Program-made: the position numbers and the translations under genes | Part shown: positions 48,878-57,456 of the stretch, piece after piece | How positions within the stretch are numbered: the stretch's first letter is position 1 | Layout: the number at the start of each line of letters is the position of its first letter | Notes under the pieces: generated by a model | The model's database searches: none | What the model was told of the DNA's origin: nothing | Seen by the model: the letters and a program-made list of their open reading frames with translations, nothing else | Assembly (NCBI GenBank): GCA_964412505.1 | Contig: CAYPOM010000003.1 | Coordinates: 40,900-104,899 of the forward strand | Length of the DNA: 64,000 nucleotides | DNA from: CAYLKK01 sp964412505 | Lineage (GTDB): Bacteria; Pseudomonadota; Alphaproteobacteria; UBA3830; CAYLKK01 | Reading direction: 5' to 3'

Positions 48878-49369
48878 TTATATACGAATAGCTACATAAT
48901 CTTTCATAACACGATTTCTCTGAAAAGCGTCTATTCTATCTATAAACAAAACACCATTTAAATGATCTAGCTCGTGCTGTATACAAACCCCTAAAAGGTT
49001 ATCTGCATGCATTTTTACTGAATTGCCGTAGATATTTGTATATTCTACTTCAACTTCAGCAAATCTTTCAACATCAGAGTACACACCCGGAACAGATAAA
49101 CAACCTTCGTTCCATAAAATTTTCTCATCTGAATGACTAATAATTTTTGGATTAATCATTTTAAATACTGTTTCGCCATCAACTGATATAACGACCATGT
49201 TCTTTAACACTCCGATTTGTGGAGCAGCTAAACCTACACCGTTTGTTTCAACCATAGTCTCGTACATATCATCTAAAAGCATTAAAACTTCTTCATTTAT
49301 TTCTAGTACATCATCACACTTTTTCCCCAGTGTATTATCTGGATACTTTACCACATTTAAAATACTCAT
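48878..49369 (-). CDS. def: Peptide deformylase
   Basis: A 163-residue metalloenzyme that removes the formyl group from nascent proteins. The three family motifs are GVGLAAPQIG (residues about 43-52), EGCLSVPG (metal-binding Cys) and QHELDHLNGVLF (two metal-binding His and catalytic Glu). It starts three bases after the DUF4139-like gene upstream and is the last gene of the murA-led leftward set. No formyltransferase gene (fmt) follows, unlike in many bacteria. Confidence 0.97.
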   Translation of the reverse strand: MSILNVVKYPDNTLGKKCDDVLEINEEVLMLLDDMYETMVETNGVGLAAPQIGVLKNMVVISVDGETVFKMINPKIISHSDEKILWNEGCLSVPGVYSDVERFAEVEVEYTNIYGNSVKMHADNLLGVCIQHELDHLNGVLFIDRIDAFQRNRVMKDYVAIRI

Positions 49370-49372
49370 AAT

Positions 49373-50755
49373 CTACATCCACATTTTTACTTTATAATAC
49401 AAATCTTTTTTAGACTTTGGGTCTAGCATCAAACGCCACACCCCATTTTGCTCATTATTTTCAGAATTAGATCTAATAATATTATGACGGCCATCGAATT
49501 CATGCTGTATAACTACTTCAGCAGATTGATCTGACTCATTTTCTACTTTTAGAATAAATGAAACTTCAATACTACCATCATGTTGTTTTTTCTCTACAAC
49601 ACGAGTAATAATTGCAAACACATCATCTACTGGCCCTACATCGAATGTCATAGCATTTGGCTTAAATATAGATGGATCATCTACAGATAAAACACGTTTC
49701 ATATCAGCATAAACAAACAATGATTTTGCCTTTTCAGAATTCACATCATCTTTTTTTAATTTTACAGGATAATCGACAGAAAGCATCTTCCTTGCATACA
49801 CTTTTTCATCGCATTTTTTAAAATTCTTTGGAATTTTGATAAATCTTGATGTATACATCTCCCTATCAAAAAATTTTTTCAAAAAAAACATTTTTCTAGT
49901 ATTACTCTGAAGCCCATCTATTTTACACGAAATATAGCTATTAGTACTTGTATCTATCAATGATTCAAAAATAGCTGTTAAATTATTAAAATCTATATTC
50001 GTATCATTTTTAACATTAGATATCACAGTAACATTAACTTTGTCGTATGTTAAATTCATTTCTACTAAATACATCAAATCAAAAGATATATCTTCACACG
50101 AATAATTGATTTCTGTATCAAATTCTTTGCATGAATCAGATATAAGGTTTATACATAAATTTGCAGTTTGCTGATTTTGTTTTTTTAATAACACAGAACT
50201 GCAACTACTCAAATCTGTAATATTCCAACCATCTTTCGTTTGTATAAAAGCTATGTTTTTATTCAAAGTACTATCATTATCTACATTTATTAATGTACCT
50301 GTAACTGTTTTCCCACTTACATGAAAATCAACTTCACAGCCTACAAATGCTTTTAATATTTGCAGCATATTTTTTCTGAATACTTTATGTTCGTAATCGA
50401 TTATGTCAGTACTAGGATCTGCAGTTTTTATTATCAAACTATCATTTTTAATGGAAGATGGAATTTTGTAAACATATAATCTGTTATATCCTTTAGCAGC
50501 TTTTATAGAACGCTTATCTCTAACTCCACACGTCCCATCATTATAAAAACTAACTATTAATTCTGCACTATTTACACTATCTATATGATTTATTTTCTGT
50601 TTCTCTACAGATTGAGCTACTGTTTCAATTTCAGTAACCACCTCATTTTCTTTATTATCTCCGTGTCCTACATTTACCTCACTATTCACGTCATCAAAAA
50701 ATGTTATACATAAAGCAGAAAAAAAAGTTAAATAATGCAGAAATTTCAAACTCAT
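49373..50755 (-). CDS. Exported DUF4139-like protein
   Basis: A 460-residue protein with a signal peptide (MSLKFLHYLTFFSALCITFF, cleavage near VNS-EV). Residues about 65-145 match the start of DUF4139 proteins: a VSFYNDGTCGVRDKRSI strand, GYNRLYVYKIPSSIKNDSL, IIDYEHKVFRKN, and LKAFVGCEVDF. The end has the matching SFILKVENESDQSAEVVIQHEF and KKDLYYKVKMW segments. The middle differs from typical members. Their function is unknown; they are exported, beta-rich proteins. It sits between recR and def with 28 and 3 bases respectively, an unusual place for it. Assignment rests on pattern similarity, not on a search. Confidence 0.6.
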   Translation of the reverse strand: MSLKFLHYLTFFSALCITFFDDVNSEVNVGHGDNKENEVVTEIETVAQSVEKQKINHIDSVNSAELIVSFYNDGTCGVRDKRSIKAAKGYNRLYVYKIPSSIKNDSLIIKTADPSTDIIDYEHKVFRKNMLQILKAFVGCEVDFHVSGKTVTGTLINVDNDSTLNKNIAFIQTKDGWNITDLSSCSSVLLKKQNQQTANLCINLISDSCKEFDTEINYSCEDISFDLMYLVEMNLTYDKVNVTVISNVKNDTNIDFNNLTAIFESLIDTSTNSYISCKIDGLQSNTRKMFFLKKFFDREMYTSRFIKIPKNFKKCDEKVYARKMLSVDYPVKLKKDDVNSEKAKSLFVYADMKRVLSVDDPSIFKPNAMTFDVGPVDDVFAIITRVVEKKQHDGSIEVSFILKVENESDQSAEVVIQHEFDGRHNIIRSNSENNEQNGVWRLMLDPKSKKDLYYKVKMWM

Positions 50756-50783
50756 ATAACCCCCATACTATGTACACATTTAC

Positions 50784-51392
50784 TTACTGTCTAGAATTAA
50801 ACGCAGTAAACAATGTACTGTCATCCATAAAATCAAGTTCTCCTCCAAATGGTATACCGACAGCCAAGGATGTCTTTTTTATATTAACGCAGTATTTGTC
50901 ATCGTTTAAAAAATTTCTAATATACTGATCAGTCGTTTGCCCATCAACAGTAGGACTTAACGCAATTATAATTTCATTCACTTCGTGATCAATACATCTA
51001 TCGACAAGATTACTAAGATTCAATGTTGATGGACAATTGCCATTTATAGATGAAAGAAGTCCATTTAAAACATGATATTTCCCAGAAAAACAGCGACTCC
51101 TCTCAATAGCCCAAAGATCAGCGACATTTTCGACTATGCAAACAATCTTATCAGAACGCAGTTCATTCGTGCAAATTGAACACACATTATCAAAAACATC
51201 TATATTACCGCAAATAGGACAAGTCTTCACACTATCATAAACAGCGACTAGGCTCTGAATAAAAGGTTTCAAGAGCCTATCCTTATCTTTTAAAAGATGA
51301 AGAACTATCCGTTTTGCAGACCTAGGCCCCAAACTTGGGAGTCTTGCAATTCTATTTATTAATCCTTCTATTTCTATTCCAATAGATCTCAT
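50784..51392 (-). CDS. recR: Recombination mediator RecR
   Basis: A 202-residue protein that, with RecO, loads RecA at gaps. An N-terminal helix-hairpin-helix (IARLPSLGPRSAKRIVLHLL) is followed by the zinc finger CPICGNIDVFDNVCSIC, a Toprim domain with IVCIVENVADLWAIE and LSPTVDGQTT, and a C-terminal PFGGELDFMDDSTL. It is next to ybaB, the usual neighbour (nine-base gap), which supports both calls. Confidence 0.97.
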   Translation of the reverse strand: MRSIGIEIEGLINRIARLPSLGPRSAKRIVLHLLKDKDRLLKPFIQSLVAVYDSVKTCPICGNIDVFDNVCSICTNELRSDKIVCIVENVADLWAIERSRCFSGKYHVLNGLLSSINGNCPSTLNLSNLVDRCIDHEVNEIIIALSPTVDGQTTDQYIRNFLNDDKYCVNIKKTSLAVGIPFGGELDFMDDSTLFTAFNSRQ

Positions 51393-51401
51393 ATTAATTT
51401 T

Positions 51402-51719
51402 TTAAAATGGCAACTTCATTCCAGCTGGGAACAAATCCCCAAATATAGACATTTCCTCTTCTGTCTTTTTCTCTAATTTTCTGCAAGCATCATCAAATGC
51501 AGCTATAATAAGATCAGAAAGGACATCCTTCTCTGCAGGATTTAGCAACGAATCATCTATTTCTATCGATAGAATCTTCTTTGCTCCACTTATTTTAACT
51601 TTTACCATATCTCCGCCAGCTGAACCTTCTATTTCCATCTCAGAAATTTTAGACTGAGCATTAAGCAATCGCTCCTGCATCTGCTGTGCCTGTTTCATTA
51701 TATTCCCAAAATTCTTCAT
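51402..51719 (-). CDS. Nucleoid-associated protein YbaB/EbfC
   Basis: A 105-residue DNA-binding dimer. It begins MKNFGNIMKQAQQMQERL and contains EMEIEGSAGGDMVKVKISG, both highly typical, and the DLIIAAFDDACRK helix. ATG 51719 has GGAG nine bases upstream and is preferred to one 15 bases earlier. It lies between fabG and recR; the dnaX that often precedes it is not here. Confidence 0.95.
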   Translation of the reverse strand: MKNFGNIMKQAQQMQERLLNAQSKISEMEIEGSAGGDMVKVKISGAKKILSIEIDDSLLNPAEKDVLSDLIIAAFDDACRKLEKKTEEEMSIFGDLFPAGMKLPF

Positions 51720-51749
51720 ATTAATTCTCCACAAATGTATTATAAAAAA

Positions 51750-52490
51750 TTATATCATAGCCATTCCGCCATTCACATGGATTGTATGCCCTGTTATATA
51801 TGCGGCTTCATCACTTGCCAAAAAAGCGACACATGCAGCCACATCATCTGGCGTTCCAGTCATTTTCATAGGTATTGAGTTTAACATATTTTCCTTTATT
51901 TTTTCTGGAATTGCATCTACCATAGGAGAATCTATGAAACCAGGAGCCACACAGTTCACTGTAATTCCACGACTTGCAACTTCTATGGCCAAAGCCTTCG
52001 ACATCCCAACCAATCCTGCTTTTGACGCGCAGTAGTTAGTTTGGCCAGCATTTCCTACAAAGCCTACGATAGATGATATGTTAATGATCCTTCCAAATCT
52101 ATTTTTCATCATACCACGAATAACAGCCTTACTTAACCTAAATGGAACTTCAAGGTTTACATTTAGTACTTTTTCCCATGAGTCGTCTGACATCCTCATA
52201 GCCAACCCATCAGCTGTTATACCTGCATTGTTAACTAATAAATCTATGCAATTTCCACTGATTTCTTCAGCATTTTGCACCAGACATCCAACCGCTTCAG
52301 AATCATTTAAATCGCATACTAGACTAAAGAATCTCTCTGCAAACTCATCTCGCATTTTCTCAAGTTTTTCTTTATTTGTACCAGTCGCGACTACAACGGC
52401 TCCTTGTTGATGTAAAGCTCGAACAATCGCTGAACCAATAGCCCCAGTCGCTCCAGTCACAAGAGCAGTCTTATTGCTCAAATCAAACAT
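51750..52490 (-). CDS. fabG: 3-oxoacyl-[acyl-carrier-protein] reductase
   Basis: A 246-residue short-chain dehydrogenase that carries out the first reduction of fatty-acid elongation. Motifs: TGATGAIGSAIVRAL (cofactor), NNAGITADGLAMRM, active-site Ser in NISSIVG and YxxxK in NYCASKAGL, then VNCVAPGFIDSPM, all typical of FabG. ATG 52490 with GGAGAG just before is preferred to 52508. It follows murA by 18 bases. acpP and fabF, the common partners, are not here. Confidence 0.95.
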   Translation of the reverse strand: MFDLSNKTALVTGATGAIGSAIVRALHQQGAVVVATGTNKEKLEKMRDEFAERFFSLVCDLNDSEAVGCLVQNAEEISGNCIDLLVNNAGITADGLAMRMSDDSWEKVLNVNLEVPFRLSKAVIRGMMKNRFGRIINISSIVGFVGNAGQTNYCASKAGLVGMSKALAIEVASRGITVNCVAPGFIDSPMVDAIPEKIKENMLNSIPMKMTGTPDDVAACVAFLASDEAAYITGHTIHVNGGMAMI

Positions 52491-52508
52491 ATTTCTCTCC
52501 AAAAACAA

Positions 52509-53783
52509 TCATCCTATTCTTTCTACTATTACACCACATTTCTTGAGTTTACCCTCGACATCAGCATAACCTCTGTCCAAATGATATAAATTATCAATTA
52601 TTGTCTCACCATCTGCAGCCAATGCCGCTATCACTAAACCGAACGCAGCACGTAGATCTGTTGCAGAAACTCTAGCACCTTTTAATTGACTAACCTTCTT
52701 AACAACAGCAGTAGGGCCATATACAGTAATATCAGCCCCCATACGCACGAGTTCTGGAACATGCATAAAACGATTTTCCCATATATTCTCTGTAATTATA
52801 GACACATCGCTAGCTAAGCATAAAAGCGTCATTATTTGTGCCTGCATATCTGTTGGAAACCCTGGAAATGGCTTTGTAGAAACATTCACACCTTTTAAAG
52901 GCTCACAACATCCGACTGATAAACCGTATAATTCTTCCTTTATATCTAAACCTATGTTATATAACGTAGAAATGACAGAAGACATCATATCTGCAAGATT
53001 TTTCCCAATAAGCTTTACATTACCTTTTGTAATACCTGCAGCGATAGCATAACTTCCTGCCTCTATTCTATCTGAAATAACTGTGTGTGTAGCACCTTTT
53101 AATTCTTTTACACCTTCTATTACTATAGTCGGTGTACCGTGACCTGTAATTTTAGCACCCATAGATATCAAACAGTTAGCCAAATCAACGACCTCAGGTT
53201 CACAAGCTGCATTCATTATAGTGGTAGTTCCTTTTGCAAGCGTAGCTGCCATAAGCATATTTTCTGTACCAGTAACACTTACAACCGGAAATATAAATTT
53301 TGCCCCAACTAATCCATTAGCCGCAGATGCATTTATGTAACCATTCTCTAATGTTATTGTAGCTCCCAACGCTTCCATCGCTTTTAGATGTAGATCTACA
53401 GGTCTTATCCCTATTGAACAACCGCCAGGCATAGACACAGAACATCGTCCATACTTTGCAAGCATAGCCCCAAGAATCAGTACAGAAGCTCTCATTTTTT
53501 TTACTAGCTCATACTCTGCTGCAAATTTATTGATATTACAAGTAGATATTCGTAACTCTATCTCTCCTTCGTCTACTTTAGAAGATTCTATGTTAGCACC
53601 AAGATCCTGTAATAACGATATCATTGTCTCTACATCAGCAAGATTTGGGACATTTTTTAAGACTAAGCAACCAGAAGACAAAATAGCTGCAGCACATAAC
53701 GGTAAAGCTGCATTTTTAGCACCGGAAATTTTTATTTCCCCATTTAAGCATTGTTTACCACGAATCAACAATCTATCGCTCAT
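52509..53783 (-). CDS. murA: UDP-N-acetylglucosamine 1-carboxyvinyltransferase
   Basis: A 424-residue enzyme for the first committed step of peptidoglycan synthesis, adding enolpyruvate to UDP-GlcNAc. The active-site Lys-Asn is in ISGAKNAALPL (residues 19-29), the catalytic Cys in PGGCSIGIRPVDLH, and PGFPTDMQAQ occurs near residue 305. ATG 53783 (MSDRLLIRG) is preferred to an upstream start that would add 12 atypical residues. It is the first gene of the murA-fabG-ybaB-recR-DUF4139-def set. Confidence 0.98.
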   Translation of the reverse strand: MSDRLLIRGKQCLNGEIKISGAKNAALPLCAAAILSSGCLVLKNVPNLADVETMISLLQDLGANIESSKVDEGEIELRISTCNINKFAAEYELVKKMRASVLILGAMLAKYGRCSVSMPGGCSIGIRPVDLHLKAMEALGATITLENGYINASAANGLVGAKFIFPVVSVTGTENMLMAATLAKGTTTIMNAACEPEVVDLANCLISMGAKITGHGTPTIVIEGVKELKGATHTVISDRIEAGSYAIAAGITKGNVKLIGKNLADMMSSVISTLYNIGLDIKEELYGLSVGCCEPLKGVNVSTKPFPGFPTDMQAQIMTLLCLASDVSIITENIWENRFMHVPELVRMGADITVYGPTAVVKKVSQLKGARVSATDLRAAFGLVIAALAADGETIIDNLYHLDRGYADVEGKLKKCGVIVERIG

Positions 53784-54055
53784 TATTAGCACCGAAGAAA
53801 CACTTTTACATAGTAGCATGAAAAACCTTAAATGTACACGGTATGAAAATTTCCGACAGAAGACTATTGCAAATCAGTAAAAGCATTTTAACGTTAACTG
53901 CAAATATTCATAATTAGTATAAATACTAGGCCAGTTTAGTTGTTACATTTCTATCATTTTTTCTGAAAAAATATAAGAAATAAAAAAAGTTCACACAAAT
54001 ATTGCGACTTAAATCAATTTTAATTCATTTGTTGTTTTATTAAAGCGATACAAAA

Positions 54056-55042
54056 ATGGAATTTATTATGTTCGGCCGTATTTTTGCACTTTTGTTTGTT
54101 ACTATATTAATTTTTCACAATTGTAATTATCTGTATTGCGCGAAGATGGAAGATGAAGAAATTTCGGAAATCTTAGATCCAATTACAACAGAAACAAATA
54201 ATATTATCGCAAAATTAAACATTAACGATGTATGTGTAATAGGGTTTAATGCTGGGCGAGGAAATAGTTTCCTTCATATAAAAAGGACTGGGACACATGC
54301 GAATGGAAAGCACGAAGGAGAAATTACTATAGCAGACTGCGGAAAACATAAAACTTCAATCCTAAATATAGAAGTTAAAATCGATAAAGTTATCGAGGCA
54401 TTTTTAACACAAGGATATCAACTAAAATATGTGCTAATATCACATGGGCATGCCGACCATATGAATCTTTTAAAAAACATAAAATTACAGAAAGAAACAA
54501 TTATAATCCAAAACAGCAATATGATTCCTAAGAATAGCCAAATTAAGGAAATCCCTATTACAAGCAGAGGCTCTGAAAAAAATGCTCAAAGCCTAGTCGT
54601 TTCAATAGATGGTGTAATATATATGGGAGATATTAATAGTGGAACACCAGATTTTTCTAGCTATACAGATGAAATAATAGGAATAGTATTCCCGCATCAT
54701 GGCTCAATTACACATGACTCAAGGAAATTACGAAATGAAATTATAGAGCAAGCATCTAAGGTCAGAAAACCTAGATTTATTATAGTTTCAAATAACAACC
54801 TAAGTTCTTGTAAATTCTATATGTCAGAAAATACTGTTATAGCATGTTCAGATGAAGATTATTCGTATATATTTACAAATGATGACAAAGACAAACCTCA
54901 GTTAATAGACATCAAAAAAGCTAAAAGCTTGCCGGAAGGATTTATAGTAACTGGAAGTGATCAAAACATATTAGGACACGTTGTAATTTTTAATCCAGAA
55001 ACTGGGACGGTTAAAGAAATAACTACTATTAAGGATTTATAG
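54056..55042 (+). CDS. Secreted ComEC-like metallo-beta-lactamase-fold hydrolase
   Basis: A 328-residue protein with a signal peptide (MFGRIFALLFVTILIF, cleavage near LYCA). The fold signature is SHGHADHMN (residues about 128-136), then VDGVIYMGDIN for the metal aspartate and FPHHGS, which is characteristic of the ComEC/Rec2-type hydrolase domain. In ComEC this domain is linked to a DNA-uptake channel; here it stands alone and is exported, so a nuclease or phosphodiesterase role outside the cytoplasm is possible but unproven. No ComEC membrane domain is present. ATG 54068 is an alternative start, and no good ribosome-binding site is visible. The last codons fall at the edge of a short duplication. 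Confidence 0.65.
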   Translation: MEFIMFGRIFALLFVTILIFHNCNYLYCAKMEDEEISEILDPITTETNNIIAKLNINDVCVIGFNAGRGNSFLHIKRTGTHANGKHEGEITIADCGKHKTSILNIEVKIDKVIEAFLTQGYQLKYVLISHGHADHMNLLKNIKLQKETIIIQNSNMIPKNSQIKEIPITSRGSEKNAQSLVVSIDGVIYMGDINSGTPDFSSYTDEIIGIVFPHHGSITHDSRKLRNEIIEQASKVRKPRFIIVSNNNLSSCKFYMSENTVIACSDEDYSYIFTNDDKDKPQLIDIKKAKSLPEGFIVTGSDQNILGHVVIFNPETGTVKEITTIKDL

Positions 55043-55091
55043 TTACTGGAAGTAAACCAAACATATTAGGCACGTTATAATTTTTAATCTA
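54936..55091 (+). repeat. Imperfect 61-bp direct duplication spanning the end of the hydrolase gene
   Basis: Bases 54936-54996 and 55031-55091 agree at about 54 of 61 aligned positions, with one internal single-base indel. The second copy begins at AAGGATTTATAG, whose TAG now serves as the stop codon of the hydrolase gene; in the first copy the same bases are read in another frame. Confidence 0.85.
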
Positions 55092-55147
55092 ATATATGAA
55101 ACTTAATTATTGCTAAAGATTATATAATTTGCATCATAATAGCATAT

Positions 55148-55786
55148 ATGGCAAAATTGTGGTATTGTTATTTAATTTATGGTTTGTTTTATATGATTTT
55201 ACGATTATTTTTATTGTTTTTTTTCTATCTATGCCAAGATCTATATTGTTGTAACAAGAGCCATGTCGTTAATTATCATAGCAGAACAGCACTAGATGAA
55301 TGGCAACAATATGTAGCTTCTAAGGCATATAAACTCACTTGTGAGCAAAAACCTAAAGTAGAAAGTTATGCTTTATGTTCAATAAAAAATACTATTTCCT
55401 GTGCTTTATCGCTTTTTAATAATGATGAGTGTAGTGAGGATTGCGCAAATATTGTATTTTTGAAATCTTTAATGGATATATGCTTGCTTAAAAAGCGGAC
55501 ACAAATCTGTGAATTGACTCATTTTTTACGTGAATGCATAAAAGCTACTAATTTACAAAATAAAATAGATGTATCCAATATAGAAAGCACTTTTTTCCTT
55601 AATTTTAAAGTTGATACTATTGACGATAAAATAAATATTATTAAAGACAATATTGCTAGATCATTAGGATTATTCTTGTTTGTGAAAAGTGTATATATAG
55701 ATATATACAACGACAAAGATGGTTTATATATGCAAGCTATAGCAAGAACAAAAAAGCTAGAGAAATGGATGGAGAATGTAAACTAA
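55148..55786 (+). CDS. Cys-rich exported or membrane-anchored protein, unknown
   Basis: I do not recognise this 212-residue protein. The N-terminal 35 residues are very hydrophobic (LWYCYLIYGLFYMILRLFLLFFFYLC), then comes a soluble, mainly helical part with about ten cysteines, several in close pairs (ALCSIKNTISCAL, NDECSEDCAN). That suggests disulfide-bonded folding outside the cytoplasm. ATG 55193 (MILRLF) is a possible shorter start with a more normal signal peptide. It follows the metallo-hydrolase gene by 105 bases on the same strand and could be co-expressed. Confidence 0.5.
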   Translation: MAKLWYCYLIYGLFYMILRLFLLFFFYLCQDLYCCNKSHVVNYHSRTALDEWQQYVASKAYKLTCEQKPKVESYALCSIKNTISCALSLFNNDECSEDCANIVFLKSLMDICLLKKRTQICELTHFLRECIKATNLQNKIDVSNIESTFFLNFKVDTIDDKINIIKDNIARSLGLFLFVKSVYIDIYNDKDGLYMQAIARTKKLEKWMENVN

Positions 55787-55887
55787 GAAATCTTAACATA
55801 ACTAACAAAAAAATATATAAAATATTAAAAAACATGCAATATGTTTACATGAAATCAACAAAAAAACTATAAGATAACGTAGATGCA

Positions 55888-56208
55888 TTGAACTACAATC
55901 TAAAGAGCATGAAGAAAATTCCTGATGATAAATATTTGGATAAATTCGTTGAAATTACTACATATATATTTATATCTTTATTGCTAACTTTGATATATTT
56001 TGTTACAGATATTAGCACAAATTTACTAGCAGATTTTGCGACTATGATGCTTATTTTTTCTGTATTTATAATTGCTGATGATACACCGGCTCGAAATGAT
56101 AAAATATCCAAAGCAATACGAAAATTTGCAAAACCTTACATCAGGCCAGTGAGAATAATAGTAAACGTCACCCTAATACTGATAAAAACAACTTTATTAG
56201 TGTTTTAG
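55888..56208 (+). CDS. Small membrane protein, unknown
   Basis: I do not recognise this 106-residue protein. It has two hydrophobic segments, about residues 26-42 and 47-63, and a third near the C-terminus (VRIIVNVTLILIKTTLLVF), with a basic linker before the last. ATG 55909 (MKKIPDD) is a plausible alternative start. The last few codons run into the 3' end of an IS630-type remnant on the opposite strand, so its C-terminus may have been changed by that insertion. Confidence 0.4.
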   Translation: MNYNLKSMKKIPDDKYLDKFVEITTYIFISLLLTLIYFVTDISTNLLADFATMMLIFSVFIIADDTPARNDKISKAIRKFAKPYIRPVRIIVNVTLILIKTTLLVF

Positions 56209-56700
56209 TTGTTTCAGATTTGTGTATTGAAGCGTTATCCATAATTACAACTTGTCATGGTTTTAGGTCCGGAATCAGCATGTTTCCAAGCCAAAAATTA
56301 AATAATTTTGCGTCACAAGTTCCTGTGTATCCAAACGGAGCTAAAATCTCATTTCCGCATTTTACTGCAACTATAGATTGTCGTGCAAATTTGCGTCCAG
56401 ACACTTCCCCTATATTTTTTCCCCTCTCGGCGCCCGCGCATGTTCTCTGTATAAATAAGTGTCAATGCCTGTTTCGTCAATGTAAACCAAGTTTTCTTTT
56501 GCTTCATTTTTTATTCTTTCAATAAATACAACCCTCGCTGATTCGTCTCTTTCCTTATAGATTTTTTTGTTTTTTTATAGGTATATCCTAGCTTGCGCAA
56601 AGCCTTAAACACAGCATTGATCCCACAATTAAAATGATTCGCAACCTCTGCTAATGTGCTATCTGGGTGTTCATCTATGTACTCTTAACTCTTTATAACA
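56190..56700 (-). pseudogene. IS630-family transposase remnant
   Basis: Read leftward, three frames join to a transposase: a helix-turn-helix part (YIDEHPDSTLAEVANHF, NAVFKALRKLGYTYKK), then after a frameshift in an A-rich run YKERDESARVVFIERI and YIDETGIDTYLYRE (first catalytic Asp), then after a second shift near 56410 EVSGRKFARQSIVAV, AKLFNFWLGNML and VVIMDNASIHKS (second catalytic Asp). A TGA interrupts just before the last segment, and another stop precedes the first. The part with the catalytic Glu is missing. No terminal inverted repeats or target duplications are recognisable. This is an old, immobile relic. Confidence 0.85.
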
Positions 56701-56781
56701 TACATAAACGCCCTCTCATAGAGAAATAAATATAACTGTTGTCGTCGTACGTATATCTGTTCGTGGTAATGTGTACAAATT

Positions 56782-56803
56782 AAAAAAGGCGCTGTGAAGC
56801 GCC
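56782..56803 (-). terminator. Rho-independent terminator of the dinJ-yafQ operon
   Basis: On the minus strand GGCGCT-TCAC-AGCGCC forms a perfect six-pair stem with a tetraloop and is followed by six T (56782-56787). It lies 14 bases after the toxin stop codon. Confidence 0.9.
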
Positions 56804-56817
56804 AGTGTGAAAAAATA

Positions 56818-57089
56818 TTAAAACAAATCGCTATGAGAGCCTGTCCGTATCAATTGCAGTTCGTCATTTTCAATTCTATATATAAGAAGCCAATCTGGCG
56901 ATAAGTGACATTCTCTTACCGCTTTATAATTTTTGGAATTCAGCAAAGTGTGATCACGGTATTTCTCGTGTAACGCTGCTTGTCTCACTAGGGAATTAAG
57001 TACACTCTCAAGAATTTTGATGTCGTGCCCACGTTTTTTCGCTAGTTTGTAATCCTTTTTAAACTGGCTTGTATATGAAATTTAAGCAT
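56818..57089 (-). pseudogene. yafQ: YafQ-family toxin gene, inactivated by a one-base deletion
   Basis: The start ATG 57089 overlaps the antitoxin stop (ATGCTTAA), as in intact dinJ-yafQ pairs, but after ATG-CTT-AAA the frame runs to TAG after 15 codons. Restoring one A gives a continuous 90-residue protein: MLK-ISYTSQFKKDYKLAKKRG, helices, then NYKAVRECHLSPDWLLIYRI and RTGSHSDLF. Every YafQ catalytic position is kept (His in the DH segment, His and Asp-Trp in HLSPDW, His in GSH, terminal Phe). YafQ cleaves mRNA at AAA codons on the ribosome. The rest of the gene is undamaged, so the loss looks recent, or a base-calling error in the A-run. Confidence 0.85.
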
Positions 57090-57339
57090 CGAGAGAACTC
57101 ATTACAGCTGACACAGAATCAAACGGCCCGTGCAAATTAGAGTCTTCGATGGCTGCTTTAGTTTCAACGTTTGGAGTTCTAATACTTACGTCAAATGGTA
57201 AGCCTTTGTGCTTTATCGACTGCCTCAGGAATATATTTATTGCTGTTGACAAGTCCATTCCAAGGTCTGCAAATAAATTTTGAGCTTGAGATTTCACGTT
57301 TGAGTCTACTCTTACATTAATACTTGATCTACTATGCAT
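57082..57339 (-). CDS. dinJ: Antitoxin of the RelB/DinJ family
   Basis: An 85-residue antitoxin and autorepressor. The N-terminus MHSRSSINVRVDSNVKSQAQNL gives the ribbon-helix-helix DNA-binding fold, followed by FADLGMDLSTAINIFLRQSIKHKGLPFDV, the family core. The C-terminal tail would wrap the toxin. ATG 57339 is chosen, with GGAG six bases upstream. The neighbouring yafQ is frameshifted, leaving an orphan antitoxin. Its promoter and operator are visible just upstream. Confidence 0.92.
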   Translation of the reverse strand: MHSRSSINVRVDSNVKSQAQNLFADLGMDLSTAINIFLRQSIKHKGLPFDVSIRTPNVETKAAIEDSNLHGPFDSVSAVMSSLDA

Positions 57340-57363
57340 TTTTTTCTCCAATTAACGTACATC

Positions 57364-57394
57364 TATTGTACATACAATATAACTACAATGTCAA
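57364..57394 (-). promoter_or_regulatory. dinJ: dinJ promoter with overlapping operator palindrome
   Basis: On the minus strand TTGACA (57389-57394) and TACAAT (57365-57370) have 18 bases between them. The perfect palindrome TATTGTA-TG-TACAATA (57364-57379 in either reading) covers the -10 box, exactly where an autorepressing antitoxin would bind. Confidence 0.75.
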
Positions 57395-57456
57395 ATAAAT
57401 GAGACACGATATATACACCTTGCATACATAACTCACTCATTTTTTAGAGCGAATTT

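Noticed and set aside
55888..56208. Small membrane gene as part of the IS element
   Set aside because: It overlaps the relic by less than 20 bases and runs opposite; the protein has no transposase features.
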